The notes under the pieces: model-generated | Database searches by the model: none | The model's input: only the letters and a program-made list of their open reading frames with translations | What the model was told of the DNA's origin: nothing | Translations under genes and position numbers: made by a program | Source: Trametopsis cervina | Lineage: Eukaryota; Basidiomycota; Agaricomycetes; Polyporales; Irpicaceae | Direction: 5' to 3' | DNA: 64,000 nucleotides | Assembly: GCA_022385755.1 (NCBI GenBank) | Contig: MU278360.1 | Location: 651,692-715,691, forward strand | Shown: piece after piece, positions 22,670 through 33,954 of the stretch | Position numbering within the stretch: position 1 is the first letter of the stretch | Layout of the letters: each line of letters opens with the position of its first letter

Positions 22670-23060
22670 ACGTCTTGTTGACCTCATCCGGGGAGACAAG
22701 GTAAGCTAACGAACATTGTCCAAGTACCGGACTTCTTCTGCCGCCACAAACTGTTCCTCAGGACGCGTATGCATCGGTATCAAAGAAAGTCCGTGCATCT
22801 GCTGGAGGAAATCTGCATACTTGGGATTGGCTATACTGTAATATTTATAATCAGTTTTGGGTGACGTGCTCCGCAAGTCTTCGGCAGCAGGCTTGGCGGT
22901 TCTTTTGGTTTCGTACCACCGGTAGATGATACCAAACCATTGTTCATGAAGGCATACTCAGCCCAGCACTCCCTGCCTGCCTTACACAGATACGGCCATA
23001 GCGGTCAGTTGGAGTCCGATAGGGTCGGATTGCTTAAGGAGACGCAGACCACTTGAGCTG
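22670..23060 (-). pseudogene. Decayed epoxide hydrolase relic A
   Basis: Reverse-strand translation in shifting frames gives fragments of exon 3 and exon 4 of the family. GRECWAEYAFMNNGL corresponds to the segment before the cap motif, and YRWYETKRTAKPAAEDLRS corresponds to TRWYEV...SAEDD in the intact copies. Further on, HTRPEEQFVAAEEV corresponds to the FAAEEF segment. Frameshifts and stops separate the pieces, and no exon 1 or nucleophile motif was found. It is therefore a dead copy between units 4 and 5. Confidence 0.75.
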
Positions 23061-23327
23061 CGTCGCAACACTACATGCGTGTGATCTTGCTCGTAGAGCA
23101 AGCTATCGTTGCGATGGGTGGGCCCTCGGACAACTGGCCATTTCGCGAGCATATGAGTGATACGTCTATGTGACGATTCCCGACGCGGATGTAACGTATT
23201 GATCTCACTGGTAAGTGATCGTCGCCATCATCATCGCAGTCACTGAGATCTACTGAAGCTTCAACTCATGACAAATGACTACAAACATGGTCATGAATAC
23301 TTGTACATGGTGCCAGTACTTCCTATG
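23061..23327. other. Spacer between relic A and copy 5
   Basis: About 270 bp without coding signal. The last part is the 3' flank of copy 5, which resembles that of copy 4. Confidence 0.4.
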
Positions 23328-24516
23328 CTATTGCAGATCAGTTGTTAAACTGACAGTCTCTTCAATCCAGCTTAACAATTCCTTATTGATCTTGTCTGCA
23401 TGCGACAGAATGATCCAATGATCACCGTCAAATTCGCGAATGGTGATATCGTGGCCTTTGAAATCTTCTACGGCGAACTGGTCATACCCTATCTGCGGGA
23501 GACAGACACGATCCTCTTTGGCCGCGCCGAAGAAAATCGGAGAGTTGACTGGAGGGAACTTGCGGCTCTCGGGGATGGCTGTACACAACTTAATGAGCAC
23601 TCCAGATATATCAGCCCTGAACACGAGACGGGAGCATACTACGAATATCGTCTTCAGCAGACTTCGGGGTCTTCATGACCTCATACCACCTAGTGGGAGC
23701 ATCGAACCCATTCTTCGCGAACGTATCAATAAACCACTGCTTATCGCCTGGGGTTAGGTAGGGTGGTAGCGGCGCCACGAAGTCGGAGACCATAGTTCTC
23801 TTTAGCGCACCCCTCGGAGCAAAGTTTGTCTCCCACAATGCAGGATCGTCTGGAAACCAGATACTGAAGGTAGAATCGGGCTATTGGCGCGGTCAATGTC
23901 ATTAGCCGCTGTGAAGGCAAGCGAGCACTTACGTGCGCTCGAAAATCCGTATCAAACTCGTGCTTGGTGGACATATATGCCCAGTACCCATATAGCTCAT
24001 ACCCGTACTGTGCCTTCTGGGACGCCAGTAACTCATTGTAGTCGACAGGTGGCGTAACGGGGACAAACGGTACGGCGAAGAAAGCGTACGCGTAGAATCG
24101 TTCTGGATAATGATTGGAAAGTCGCGATACCGCCTTGGATCCCCTGGCCGAAAGAAGACCGTTGAGTACTCGCAGTACATCTGGTGAGGTGATGCGTACC
24201 AATCGTGGCCGATTGCGATAACCTTCTGAAGGTCTGCTGCATCCAGAACTTCGACGAGGTCTCGGGAAACCAAACTAGGGACGTATGCATCTGCATCAGT
24301 CGGTTTACCGGTGCCTCCGAAGCCTAGCATGTCAGGTGCGATGATACCATATCCATGACCTTCGAAAAACAGGATTTCCTTCTCCCAGTGTTTGGACGTC
24401 GATGGGAACCCATGGCAAAATAATATAGTAGGCTTTGATGGCTTTGCAGAGGCGAAATAATAGCTATACGTGATACCACGCGACGTAACTACAGTCTTGT
24501 ACTTTGCTGGATCCAT
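23328..24516 (-). CDS. Epoxide-hydrolase-type alpha/beta hydrolase, copy 5
   Basis: First intact unit in transcription direction. Four exons. Starts MDPAKYKTVVTSRGITYSYY. HGFPSTSKHWEKE, APDMLGFGGTGKPTDAD, GHDW then GSKAVSRLSNHYPERF, cap GFDAPTRWYEVMKTPKSAEDD, FFGAAKEDRVCLPQIGY and His in FDGDHWIILSHAD. Ends EETVSLTTDLQ. Intron 1 (GATTG/GTACGCATC to TTTCGGCCAG/GGGATCC) is in phase, so the frame that runs on past GHDW is not coding. Catalytic residues are all present. Confidence 0.9.
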
Positions 24517-24612
24517 GAAGTCGATTCAATTACCTTGATGTCCGGAGTCACTAGTCGGTTTGTACGAGGAACGCAGGGCGGTAGGATGAGGCCACAGGCT
24601 GATATGCCAACC

Positions 24613-24622
24613 GATTTTATAC
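24613..24622 (-). promoter_or_regulatory. TATA box of epoxide hydrolase copy 5
   Basis: GTATAAAATCGGTTGG on the reverse strand about 100 bp upstream of the ATG at 24516, nearly identical to that of copy 4. Confidence 0.65.
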
Positions 24623-24989
24623 ACAGACATGGCACAGGTGTTTCTGCTTTATAAGACCACGAGTCTAAGCGACAACCATGTCAGTGAGTTACGGAATAAT
24701 TGCGTTATTATGGAAGCTTACATATCGCAGAGCGTTGGTATGGCTCGATACTTCGAGGTGCATTACCAAGCACTCTTGCCATATTCAGTCCGACACTTGC
24801 AATTTCGTTTATCATCGGATCCCTTTCCTAATCTGTCGTCTTCTTATTGCTGCGAGAGCATACTTAATGGTCACGACGAAGATGCCCTCGTTGTAACTGG
24901 CCGCGAGGAAATCCGACATGGTGCTCCTGCTTTTGCGCCGACGGTCCATTCTTTCCAGCGAGAAAAAAACGCGTTGCTTGTCTTATACG
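24623..24989. repeat. Distal promoter of copy 5, partner of the duplicated segment at 22205-22400
   Basis: The first part (to about 24810) carries the same strings as the segment upstream of copy 4: TGGAAGCTTACATAT, GCAGAGC, and CTCTTGCCATATTCAGTCCG followed by ACACTTGC. The remainder (about 24811-24989) has no recognised coding signal. Confidence 0.65.
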
Positions 24990-25290
24990 GTGAGAAAGGA
25001 CAAGCAAACGAGCGACTTGTGAATTGATCTGAATTCTTCTGCCACCGCAAACTGATCCTCGGGACGCGTATGTTCCTCATCGAAGAAGATTATCACGTAT
25101 GCGGGAAGCTATCAACGTTCTTCGGGTAAGGTCTCATATTAATAATAAGTCTCGGGAGGATTGAGCGATAGACGCACTTCGCATGTCTTCGGTGGTCAGA
25201 CCTGGCGCTGTTCATGGCTCCGTACTACGATTGGGCGGTTCGAAACCATTGTTTGTGACGATACCAGTCTAGAATGCCTTGATTTCTTCC
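24990..25290 (-). pseudogene. Decayed epoxide hydrolase relic B
   Basis: In shifting frames the reverse strand reads NNGFEPPNRST and TTEDMRS, matching the NGFEAPTRWY...AEDDMRS segment of exon 3. Then EEHTRPEDQFAVAEEF matches exon 4. The nucleotide string around that exon-4 piece is almost the same as in relic A (GGACGCGTATG; CTTCTGCC.CC.CAAACTG), so relics A and B descend from the same divergent family member. Stops interrupt the frame, and exons 1-2 are absent. Confidence 0.7.
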
Positions 25291-25935
25291 CGTAGATTGA
25301 CCCTTGAAGCCTAACAGTTTTGCGGTGTTTGACCTACGCTTTAGTACATATGGCGTCGGCACTATATGGTGAACTGCGTTGCAGAGGCTGCAATGGATGT
25401 TTCAAATGTATCTAGTAAAAGCTATTGTGAATTTCAGCGCTGCGGATCACGTTACGTATGCTCTAAAGTAAGCTCTGGAATCCGTGCGACGGCAAGCAGC
25501 CGTACAGCTGGTAACATGATCGTTTCGAACCACCAAGGACTTGACTTTCATTGGATAAAGGAGAAGGCGGACTGCATGGTAGAAACGACTCGAAATATGA
25601 GCATCCACATTGTTCGGCTTGCTGTTGCCCTCACTCGGGCCTGTGCATTGTCGCACCCGAATCTGGATAATGCTGAAAGTACGGATTGTTGTGTATTGGC
25701 GACTGAGTATACAAGAAGTACTGTAGTTGGCCGCATAATGATGCTGTGGACCTGTACGAGGTTCAAGGTGGCGGCTGTTAGGTGACGCTGGGCGCTTGTG
25801 GTTCATTACTGGTTCATTACCAAGCACTCCTCCCAAATCCGGCCTTGCACTACCTCGCCGTCTACCGTCACTCCATTGTACCGGCTTTCACTGCCATAGT
25901 CTTGTTTGACCACTCACCCTCGCTTTCACGAAGAT
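25291..25935. other. Intergenic region upstream of the splicing factor gene
   Basis: About 645 bp. It includes a short piece related to the duplicated epoxide hydrolase upstream segment near 25813. The SLT11 promoter should lie in the last part. No gene was recognised. Confidence 0.4.
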
Positions 25936-27207
25936 ATGCCCCCAAAAGCAGACATCAACAAGGCCGGCTGGGAACAGAGCGAATTCCCCATTCTATGCGA
26001 AACTTGTACGCTTTCTTAGTTAGCACATCGCCACACAAAACGCTGACGTCCATTACAGGTCTCGGGGACAATGCTTTCGTACGAATGGTATGTGTTTATG
26101 CTCATTTAGGTGTTTGGGGAGTTTATTGATTGTCCTCGCAGTCAAAACAAGAGTTCGGTCGCTCATGTGGAACTTGCGCTCGACCGTTTACCGTCTTTCG
26201 ATGGAATCCTGGCACCGGAATGAGGTACAAGACCACAGTAATCTGCCAGACTTGCGCCAAGATAAAGAACGTATGCCAAACGTGTTTGCTCGACCTCGAA
26301 TACGGTCTGCCAACCCAAGTTCGGGACACCGCATTGGCATTGCAGAATGAGGCACCAACAAGTGAAGTGAACCGGGAGTATTATGCACAAAACATGGAGA
26401 GCAAGGTGAGTCACATGCTGTTGTCTTTACGGCACACGAGCTTACATATCTCTGCAGCTGGAAGGCAGTCGTTCACTTCTCGACTCCAACCGGGCATCGT
26501 CAGCGGGAAAGGAGATGTTGAAACAGCTCGCGCGGACAGACCCATATTATAAGAGGAATCGAGCACATGTGTGCTCTTTCTTTGTAAAGGGTGAATGCAA
26601 CCGTGGCAGCGAATGCCCGTACAGGCGCGTCCCCTGTTCTAGTTCATTATACTTCCTAGACTCACCTTTCTACCTCTATAGACATGAAATGCCCGTAAAT
26701 AACGAATTGTCCAAGCAGAACATTCAAGATCGATATCACGGTCGAAGTGACCCTGTTGCAAACAAGATCCTGAATAGTCACGCGAAGAATATGGGTCTTG
26801 CTCCTCCCGAAGACCAATCTATTGTACGTCATATTCACATTTTACTCGTCAATATATTGAATATCAGTTGCAGACCTCAATATTCCTCACAACTTTACCC
26901 ACGACTGCAACAGAAGACTCGATACGCACGCAGGTGGTACATTCCCTACCGAGTGTAGATCCGTCACAGTTGAAGTCGGTGGTTCATGTCGCGAAATCGA
27001 GGTACGTTATGAACTTGATCATGCACCCGACTACAGCTAAGTTTTGCATTCAGGTGTGCTTTCGTGAACTTCAAGGATCGACCGTCTGCGGAGACAGCTG
27101 CCGCTGCGTGGGCAAGTGGTTTTGAGCTTGATGGCCAGACAGTAGGTGTCAAGTGGGGTCGTAGCAGGCCGGCGGCGAAATCCAAACCAGTTGAGATAGA
27201 AGCTTGA
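25936..27207 (+). CDS. SLT11: Pre-mRNA splicing factor Slt11/Ecm2 (RBM22 orthologue)
   Basis: Component of the NineTeen-related part of the activated spliceosome, contacting U2/U6 snRNA. It starts [19 protein letters not shown]. The N-terminal zinc cluster is CETCLGD, then [13 protein letters not shown], and [25 protein letters not shown] finger follows ([20 protein letters not shown]-x7-C-x5-C-x3-H), then a linker with [14 protein letters not shown]. An RRM closes the protein: [17 protein letters not shown] to [19 protein letters not shown], and the end is [14 protein letters not shown]. At least six introns are in phase. The domain order matches RBM22. No anomaly was seen. Confidence 0.95.
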
Positions 27208-27622
27208 TGCTAGTTCTGTTTCCTCTCTGTATTGTCGGTTCTTGCCATTAGTAATGTACTAGCTAGCTCTCCGTCTTTATCTTATTTGTCACCGAGCTTA
27301 CGTATCTCCAGCTTATCCTCGTGCAAATGGAGTGCTCATTCCAACGGTAAGGACATAAGAATGCATGAACCAAGAAACAAGTGATTGTTAGCATCGCCCT
27401 TTGTCAACGTTGATTGGCCTCCCCTGCCTTGCCCATCCCTTTTACTTCACCGGCTGATATTCTACGTCGATCCCATCCAGTTGTTGAAACGGATTTTCGA
27501 GTGTGGTTTACTCGTGTTGAGACGACTGCAGCGCCGGTTGAACGACATATGTCTAAAGTCTAGTTGATCTGGTGAAGATCAACTTTCCGGACCCAACGAC
27601 GATAGTGGTGAAAGTGGCAGCT
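27208..27622. other. Convergent intergenic region
   Basis: About 415 bp between the stop codons of SLT11 and the C1-THF synthase gene. Pyrimidine-rich near 27410-27450. No gene was seen. Confidence 0.45.
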
Positions 27623-30600
27623 TTAGAACAGACCGACAACTTTGCCGGATTCGTCGAGGTCAACTTCCCAGAAACCTGGGCGTGTTCCTAGGCCAGGCAT
27701 GGTTTGCATATCGCCAAGAATGGGGTAAAGGAAACCTGCACCCGCGGACAATCTCACGGATCGGATGGGGATGGTGAATCCGGTAGCAACGTTCTTCAGC
27801 TTCGGGTCGTGGGAGAACGAGTATTGGGTCTTCGCCATGCAGACTGGAAGCGAGTGTGAATTACTGCCAGGGTTAAAGTACAATACCGGAACTCACTGGG
27901 GAGGTTGCCATAGCCTTGTCGGGTGTAAGTCTCAACCTGCTTCTTGGCTTGTTCGCTCAGCTCAATACCATCGGCACCGTAAATTTCTTTGGAAATAATC
28001 TCGATTTTCTTCTCGACGGGGAGCTCCAGGTCGTAGAGGAACTTGAAGTCTGACTCGCCTTCGCACGTAACAACTACAGCCTCTGCCAGAGCACGTGCAC
28101 CGGAACCTCCTTCAGCCCAGTGGTTACTCACCACCGCGGCGTCGGCACCACCAGCGAGAGACTGCTGTCGGACGAGCTCCAACTCGGCAGGGGAGTCGGT
28201 TCTAGAACGAATATACGTCAGATACGGCCTTTTGAAGCGCAATGATGCCACTTACGAGAATTGGTTGATGGCGACGATGACCTTCAGACCAAACTTGCGA
28301 GAGTTCTCGATGTGTTTCACCAAATTCTTACAGCCCTCCTTGAGAGTAACGAGGTCCTCTTTGGTGTACGTTTCGTGTAACGGCTTTCCGGGAGTAACTT
28401 CTGGTCCTCCACCGTGCATCTTGAGGGCACGAGTAGTTGCAACGATAATAACAGCATCCGGCTTCAAGCCACTGACACGGCACTTGATGTTGCAGAACTT
28501 CTCCATGCCCATGTCGGCGCCGAAGCCACCCTCAGTGAGAACATACCCGACACGCTCGGCCTCATCGCCTTCTTCGGTTCCGGCGAGCTTGAGCGCGACG
28601 CGATCCGCGAGAATGGACGAGTTGCCGTGGGCGATGTTGGCGAAGGGACCTGCATGTACGAAGACCGGGGTACCCTGTCATGATTTTCGCGATGAGGACC
28701 ACAATACACACAGCGCAGTAAATTTCCCTACCTCCAAGGTCTGCATCAGATTCGGCTTGATTGCGTCCTTCATGAGCACCGCGAGGGCACCTCCCACACC
28801 GATATCGTCGGCAGTGATAGGGTCACCCTGTTTGCTGGTCGCAACTACCATGTTGCCCAGACGCTCGCGCATGTCCCGCAAATCTGTCGTGAGCGCGAGA
28901 ACGGCCATACATTCACTTGCGACTGCTATGTCGAAGCCTGTGACTCGGTCATGGCCCTGCTCTGTCGGGTTCTGGCCGATGGTGATCTTCCGCAGGAATC
29001 GATCATTGACATCGACCACACGGTTCCAGGTTATGGTCTCGGGGTCAACGTCCAAGCGAGCAAAGCGAGTAATCTCCTCCGGTGTGAGGTCGTTGGGACT
29101 CGTCTTGTCAATGCCAAGCTTCTTGAGACGCTTGAACATCAAGGGAGCGAACTCTCGCTTGCCCTTCTTGGTGGGCACCAGACGGCTATACAGGGCCTTA
29201 TCGGACTGCGTAGCCTCGTGGAACATACGAGCGTCAAGGGCAGCGGCTATGGCATCATGTAAGGAGACAATCATAGGCTAGGCTTATGCGAAAAACGTAC
29301 CGAGGAGGTTATTGGCAGCAGTAACAGCGTGGATGTCGCCAGTCAGGTGAAGATTGAACTGTCAAAAAATTATGAGCCAAAACCTACGTACGAGTCTCAT
29401 TGCTCTTACCTCATCCATAGGAATGACTTGACTATACCCTCCTCCCGCAGCTCCTCCTTTGATACCGAATGTGGGGCCTTGACTGGGCTGGCGGACGTTG
29501 GCGAACGTGAGTCGTCCCATGTGTGCTCCAAGCGCCTGGGCGAGACCAATAGTAGTCGTAGATTTGCCTTCACCTAGAGGAGTGGGCGTAATGCTGATAT
29601 GAAATTAGATAACAGAAACCACTAGGTCAAATCGCGGGAGGCTTACCCGGATATCAAGATGTACTTGCCATCCTTACGGTGGGCAAGACGATCCAGAACG
29701 GTGAGATCGACTTTTGCCTTATACGGACCATAGCTCTCGAGTTCGTTCGAGAGGATACCGATTTCGTGGGCTAGCTGTGTGATAGGTTTCGGTGTTTGCG
29801 CCATGGCGATCTCAATGTCACTAGGGACCTTCTCCTTGATGCTGAGCTTGAGAGGCTTGAGCTTGCGGGAACGGATTTCGTTCCACTGACGTTCGGCAGC
29901 CTTGAGGGTGTTCACCATCAGCATAGCCACTGTCATAGGGCCTACGCCTCCCGGAACGGGGGTGATATACGACGCAACCTCGGATGCAGATTCGAAGTCC
30001 ACATCGCCGACCATACGCTGACCAGACTTCTTGGTAGCATCAGGGATGTAGTTTGTGCCCACGTCAATGACCACTGCCCCGGGTTTCAACCAAGAGCCCT
30101 GCACAAACTGAGGCTTGCCAATGGCGGAGACGACGATATCTGCGTTCTTGACGATGTCGGGCAGATTTTTGGTACGGCTATGGCATTGGGTGACTGTAGC
30201 ATCGCGGCTTCTCAGCAGTGCAGCAACAGGGCTTCCGACGATATCGCTGCGCCCAAGGACAACTGCATTACTGCCACCGATTGGCACACCGGTGTGATCA
30301 AGTAGCTTGATTACGCCAGCGGGAGTGCAGGGCGTAAAGAGTGGTTCACCCGCACGAGAGGAAAGATGACCAATGTTGTAGGCGTGGAATCTGCATATGT
30401 GATTATTAGCGAGATACGTCCCGTTGGCACGATGGATTACTGAATTACCCATCAACATCCTTCTCAGGACTGACAGCCTCGGTGACAGTACGTTCTCCGT
30501 CGGAGCTCACATGAGGACCCAAGGGGAGCTGGACAAGAATGCCGCTGACTGCAGGATCAGCGTTGAGCTTCTGCACGAGCTCGACAACCTCTTCCACAGG

Positions 30601-30883
30601 TGCATCCTCCGGTAGTGTGACATGCTTGAAGTTGATGCCGACCTCCTCGGCGGCCTTCTGCTTCATTCGCACATACACGCTGGAATCGGGGCGAGCACCA
30701 GCTTGAATGATAGCTAGTGACGGCTGGAATCGTGGACTCTTCGCCTTGAGGGATGCGATGCGTCCTGCGACCTCTTCTCGCACCGTCCTGCACGAACGTT
30801 GCTGTGAGTATTACGTATGGTACGATAAATGGTAGAACATACTTTGCAAGGGCAGTCCCGTCGATGAGCTTCGGTGTAGCCAT
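27623..30883 (-). CDS. ADE3/MIS1: Trifunctional C1-tetrahydrofolate synthase
   Basis: Carries methylene-THF dehydrogenase, methenyl-THF cyclohydrolase and formyl-THF synthetase, feeding one-carbon units to purine, thymidylate and formyl-Met synthesis. It starts [14 protein letters not shown]. The N-terminal dehydrogenase/cyclohydrolase has [14 protein letters not shown] (catalytic Lys), [20 protein letters not shown] and [13 protein letters not shown]. The synthetase part has the ATP loop [15 protein letters not shown], then [32 protein letters not shown] and [15 protein letters not shown]. Its end is [18 protein letters not shown]. About nine exons, full family length. The frame is open upstream of this ATG to 31003 and encodes an Arg/Ser/Thr-rich stretch, so a mitochondrial form from an upstream start (30964) is possible. 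I cannot decide between the yeast names ADE3 and MIS1. Confidence 0.95.
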
Positions 30884-31383
30884 TGCGGCAAACGAACGAG
30901 TGGTGAGAGTAGGAGAGAGAGAGCGTGTGCCAAAGGGCAGACGGCAATATTTGAGGGGGACCATATGTCTGATCTCGTGCGCTTCGCCCAGATAACGGAG
31001 CAAATATTCCCGTGGACTCCGAGAGTATGGGCAGGAAATGGCTTTAAAGCTGCAACGAGGCGGGTTCTCTACCAGCTATAATGCGGATGGACGACATGTA
31101 CGAAGTGAGGGTTTAAGCTCGAGTACGAGTCATACTGAAATTTGTGCACACAAGTGTTGGGCGAACTTCCGACGATGCGACGTGTTCTAGTCACACATTT
31201 TCGTGGTCCTGCTCGCACCAGAGCGGCGCGTTACGTGTCGTTACGACTCGTGACATAACGCGTCTATTCAGTCACAAGCGGGGTTTTGCCCGCGACCAGC
31301 TGCACGCTGCTCAACAAGGTATGCTCTTGTTCGTGCTCTGGAGGTGTTGCTATTAACTTACAACATGAAGCAGGTTGCCCGCG
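30884..31383. promoter_or_regulatory. Shared divergent promoter region (C1-THF synthase / MSF1)
   Basis: 500 bp between head-to-head start codons. The part at 30884-30964 may be translated as a leader of the C1-THF synthase. No TATA box is obvious. Head-to-head pairing of two genes of mitochondrial translation and one-carbon supply may permit co-expression. Confidence 0.5.
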
Positions 31384-32789
31384 ATGATATTCCGCTCTCT
31401 GAGCGTACGGCGCGCACAGTCCCTGCTGTCGGGACGGAGATGCGTGTCTACGGGTGCTACCCAAGTCCAAGTCCTAGGGAAGGCGTATCCCAAGGATGCC
31501 ACGACCAACATAACAAGCTCGATCACTGACAAGCTTGAGCGACGGCTACATCTGCAGCCCTCACACCCGCTGGGAATCCTCCGATCGCTCATTGAATCTC
31601 ACTGGCCGGCATTCACTCACCTCTCGGACTTTTCCCCCGTCGTCACACCCGCCAGGAATTTTGACGATTTGTCTTTCCCTGCAGACCATCCCGGCCGTTC
31701 ATTGACGGATAGTTACTACATCAACAAAGACTACATGCTTCGCACGCACACGTCGGCTCACGAGGTCGAGACATTCGCAAAAGGTGAGCGCAAATGGCTG
31801 CTCACAGCGGACGTTTACAGGCGTGACGAGATCGACTCGTCACATTATCCTGTATTTCACCAGATGGAGGGTGCCTCGATATTCGACGCGAATGCAAAGG
31901 GCATGCAGGAGCTAGAAGAAGATAATACCCGTCTTGCGGAGTACCTGAGGCAATCCAACATAATAATTGAAGATATTCCACATATCACTCCGTCAAATCC
32001 TCGCCAGACAGGCCATGATCCAATGCAGGCTGAACTTGTCGCACATAATCTCAAACTCTCCCTAAATAGCTTGATGCTCACTCTATTTGGAGGCAACAGC
32101 CGCAACGAACCGCTGAAGGTTCGGTGGATCGAGGCATATTTCCCGTTTACAAGCCCAAGTTACGAGGTGGAGGTCTACTTCAACGGCAAATGGCTTGAAA
32201 TCCTTGGATGCGGTGTTGTACTTCGTTCCACGCTGGAACGCGCAAGTACGTGCTCCGCGCCAGTTGCTTTAGCTGTCGTAACATCTCTTCAGACGTCCCC
32301 GACAGCATTGGTTGGGCTTTCGGACTTGGCCTGGAGCGCATTGCAATGATCTTATACTCTATTCCCGACATTCGCCTATTTTGGTCGCAAGATCCTCGAT
32401 TTCTATCCCAGTTCGAACCCGGGAGGATTAGCAAATTTGAGCCGTATTCGAAATACCCAGCATGCTACAAGGACATCAGTTTCTGGCTGCCTGATCATTC
32501 ACCGGGTCTGCACGAAAATGACTTCTGTGATGCAGTTCGAGATGCAGCGGGGGATCTTGTTGAGGATGTGAAGCTGGTCTGCAAAAATTACTCTATGTAT
32601 TGTCTTCAGCTGATGCCCAATACTCCGCAGATCGATTCCTTTGTACATCCGAAGACCAATCGAAGTAGTCAGTGCTATAGAATCAACTACAGGTCCATGG
32701 ACAAGTCACTGTCCAACGAGGAGGCAAACGCGATACATGCGCAAATCATTTCGCGCGTCAAGAGTAGTTTTGGAGTTGAGATTCGATGA
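31384..32789 (+). CDS. MSF1: Mitochondrial phenylalanyl-tRNA synthetase
   Basis: Charges mitochondrial tRNA-Phe; it is the monomeric type that fuses catalytic and anticodon-binding parts. Two exons, 31384-32245 and 32293-32789, give 452 residues, a normal length. The N-terminus is Arg/Ser rich without acidic residues ([19 protein letters not shown]), fitting mitochondrial import. Class II motif 2 is in [20 protein letters not shown]...HQMEG, motif 3 in [16 protein letters not shown]. The C-terminal ferredoxin-fold anticodon-binding domain starts at [14 protein letters not shown] and ends [10 protein letters not shown]. Catalytic motifs are complete. Confidence 0.96.
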
Positions 32790-32874
32790 TTAGGAATATA
32801 GGTATTAATATAATGGTCTAACTGCCGCTCTCCTCATCCTCCCCTAAGGCCCATACTGTCATGAATGGTCATAG

Positions 32875-33676
32875 CTATGAAGTGTCTTGCACCACTCCAA
32901 CCTGCGCGGCGCGCAGTATTCTGTCCTTGATCGTGTACCCGACTTTCTGGCATTCCAGAACGCTGCCAGGCTCCTTGCCTGGTACGGGTGCTTGATAGAG
33001 AGCCTCATGTCGGTTGGGGTCGAACTTCTCCCCTGTCGGGTCGAAGGGCTTGACCTGGTACTTGAACAATGTTTGTAGCAGGAGTCGATGTGTGATTTCG
33101 ACACCTTGATGTAGGTCATAAAGATGAGCGTCAGCAGATTTCTCTGTTGGTGTTGACGAGCCGGACGAAGAGTCGGAAGAAGAGGGGGGCTTGAGAGCTG
33201 AAGCGGGAACCGATTTCAGGGCCATTGCAAGCACATCGACGGTCTCTAGAAGGTCACCCGCAAACTTTGTAATGGCAAAGTCACGGGTCTGTTCCTTTTC
33301 CCTCGCAGCATTACGTTGGAGGTTCAAGAAGTCAGCTTGCAGATAGCGTAGCCGACTCTGAAAGGCACGGCATTGTTAAATTAAAATACAGTACATCGCG
33401 TGATATTACACATACCTTGAGGTCCGTCACTTCCGCTTCCTTCTGCTTGAATTTCTCCAAGAGTTCATGCTCTGGTGTTACGGAAACTTCATCTGCCTCC
33501 TTGGCATCTACCTCCACCCCGTCCTTTTTGCTCTCCCCCGACGCCCCCGCTGTCTCCGTCGAATAGTACCGTGGGACCCTACGACTGGCGGCATTGAGCG
33601 AAGCTCCTGCGACGTGTCTTGAAGCGAACGAACGCGAAGACGAGCGAAGAGCTTGGAAGGCCTGTACGTAGCTCAT
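32875..33676 (-). CDS. MGE1: Mitochondrial GrpE nucleotide exchange factor
   Basis: Nucleotide exchange factor for matrix Hsp70 (Ssc1) in protein import and folding. Two exons with an intron after KEAEVTDLK, at about 33355-33415. A presequence is visible (SYVQAFQALRSSSRSFASRH, cleaved perhaps near RRVPRYYST). Then the long helix and GrpE core: LRYLQADFLNLQRNAAREKE, FAGDLLETVDVLAMAL, HQGVEITHRLLLQTLFKY, FDPNRHEALYQAPVPGKEPG and VGYTIKDRILRAAQVGVV. A Ser/Pro insert (PSSSDSSSGSSTPTEK) is typical of fungal versions. The stop is 85 bp from the MSF1 stop. Confidence 0.96.
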
Positions 33677-33954
33677 AATAGGAGGAGGACAGCGAAGAGT
33701 ACAGCACGCAAAGAGATATTTTGAAGGTGGTAGGTGGTGACGCAGAAGGATGCGTTACGAGAAATCCCGTCCAAAATTTCGGCAATGGGACGAAATGCCA
33801 GCGGTAGGTCACGTGCGCTGAGCTGAGCGCTTCCCTCGATCATTAAGCTCGGCCGTGACAGTACCGTGACCTTGCATTGACCATACGCCACCGCAACCCA
33901 ATATCGACTCAGTCATCTACAACGAACGCCTTGTCTTCACATCCAGTTGCTGGT
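33677..33954. promoter_or_regulatory. Shared divergent promoter (MGE1 / hypothetical nuclear protein)
   Basis: 278 bp between head-to-head start codons. No TATA box was recognised. Confidence 0.45.

Noticed and set aside
13072..25935. Accessory region considered as a biosynthetic gene cluster
   Set aside because: Only hydrolases and one glycosidase are present; no synthase, terpene cyclase, P450 or transporter was seen, so a tandem family is the simpler reading.
28043..29281. 412-codon open frame on the plus strand
   Set aside because: Antisense shadow of the C1-THF synthase coding exons; the opposite strand has all the family motifs.
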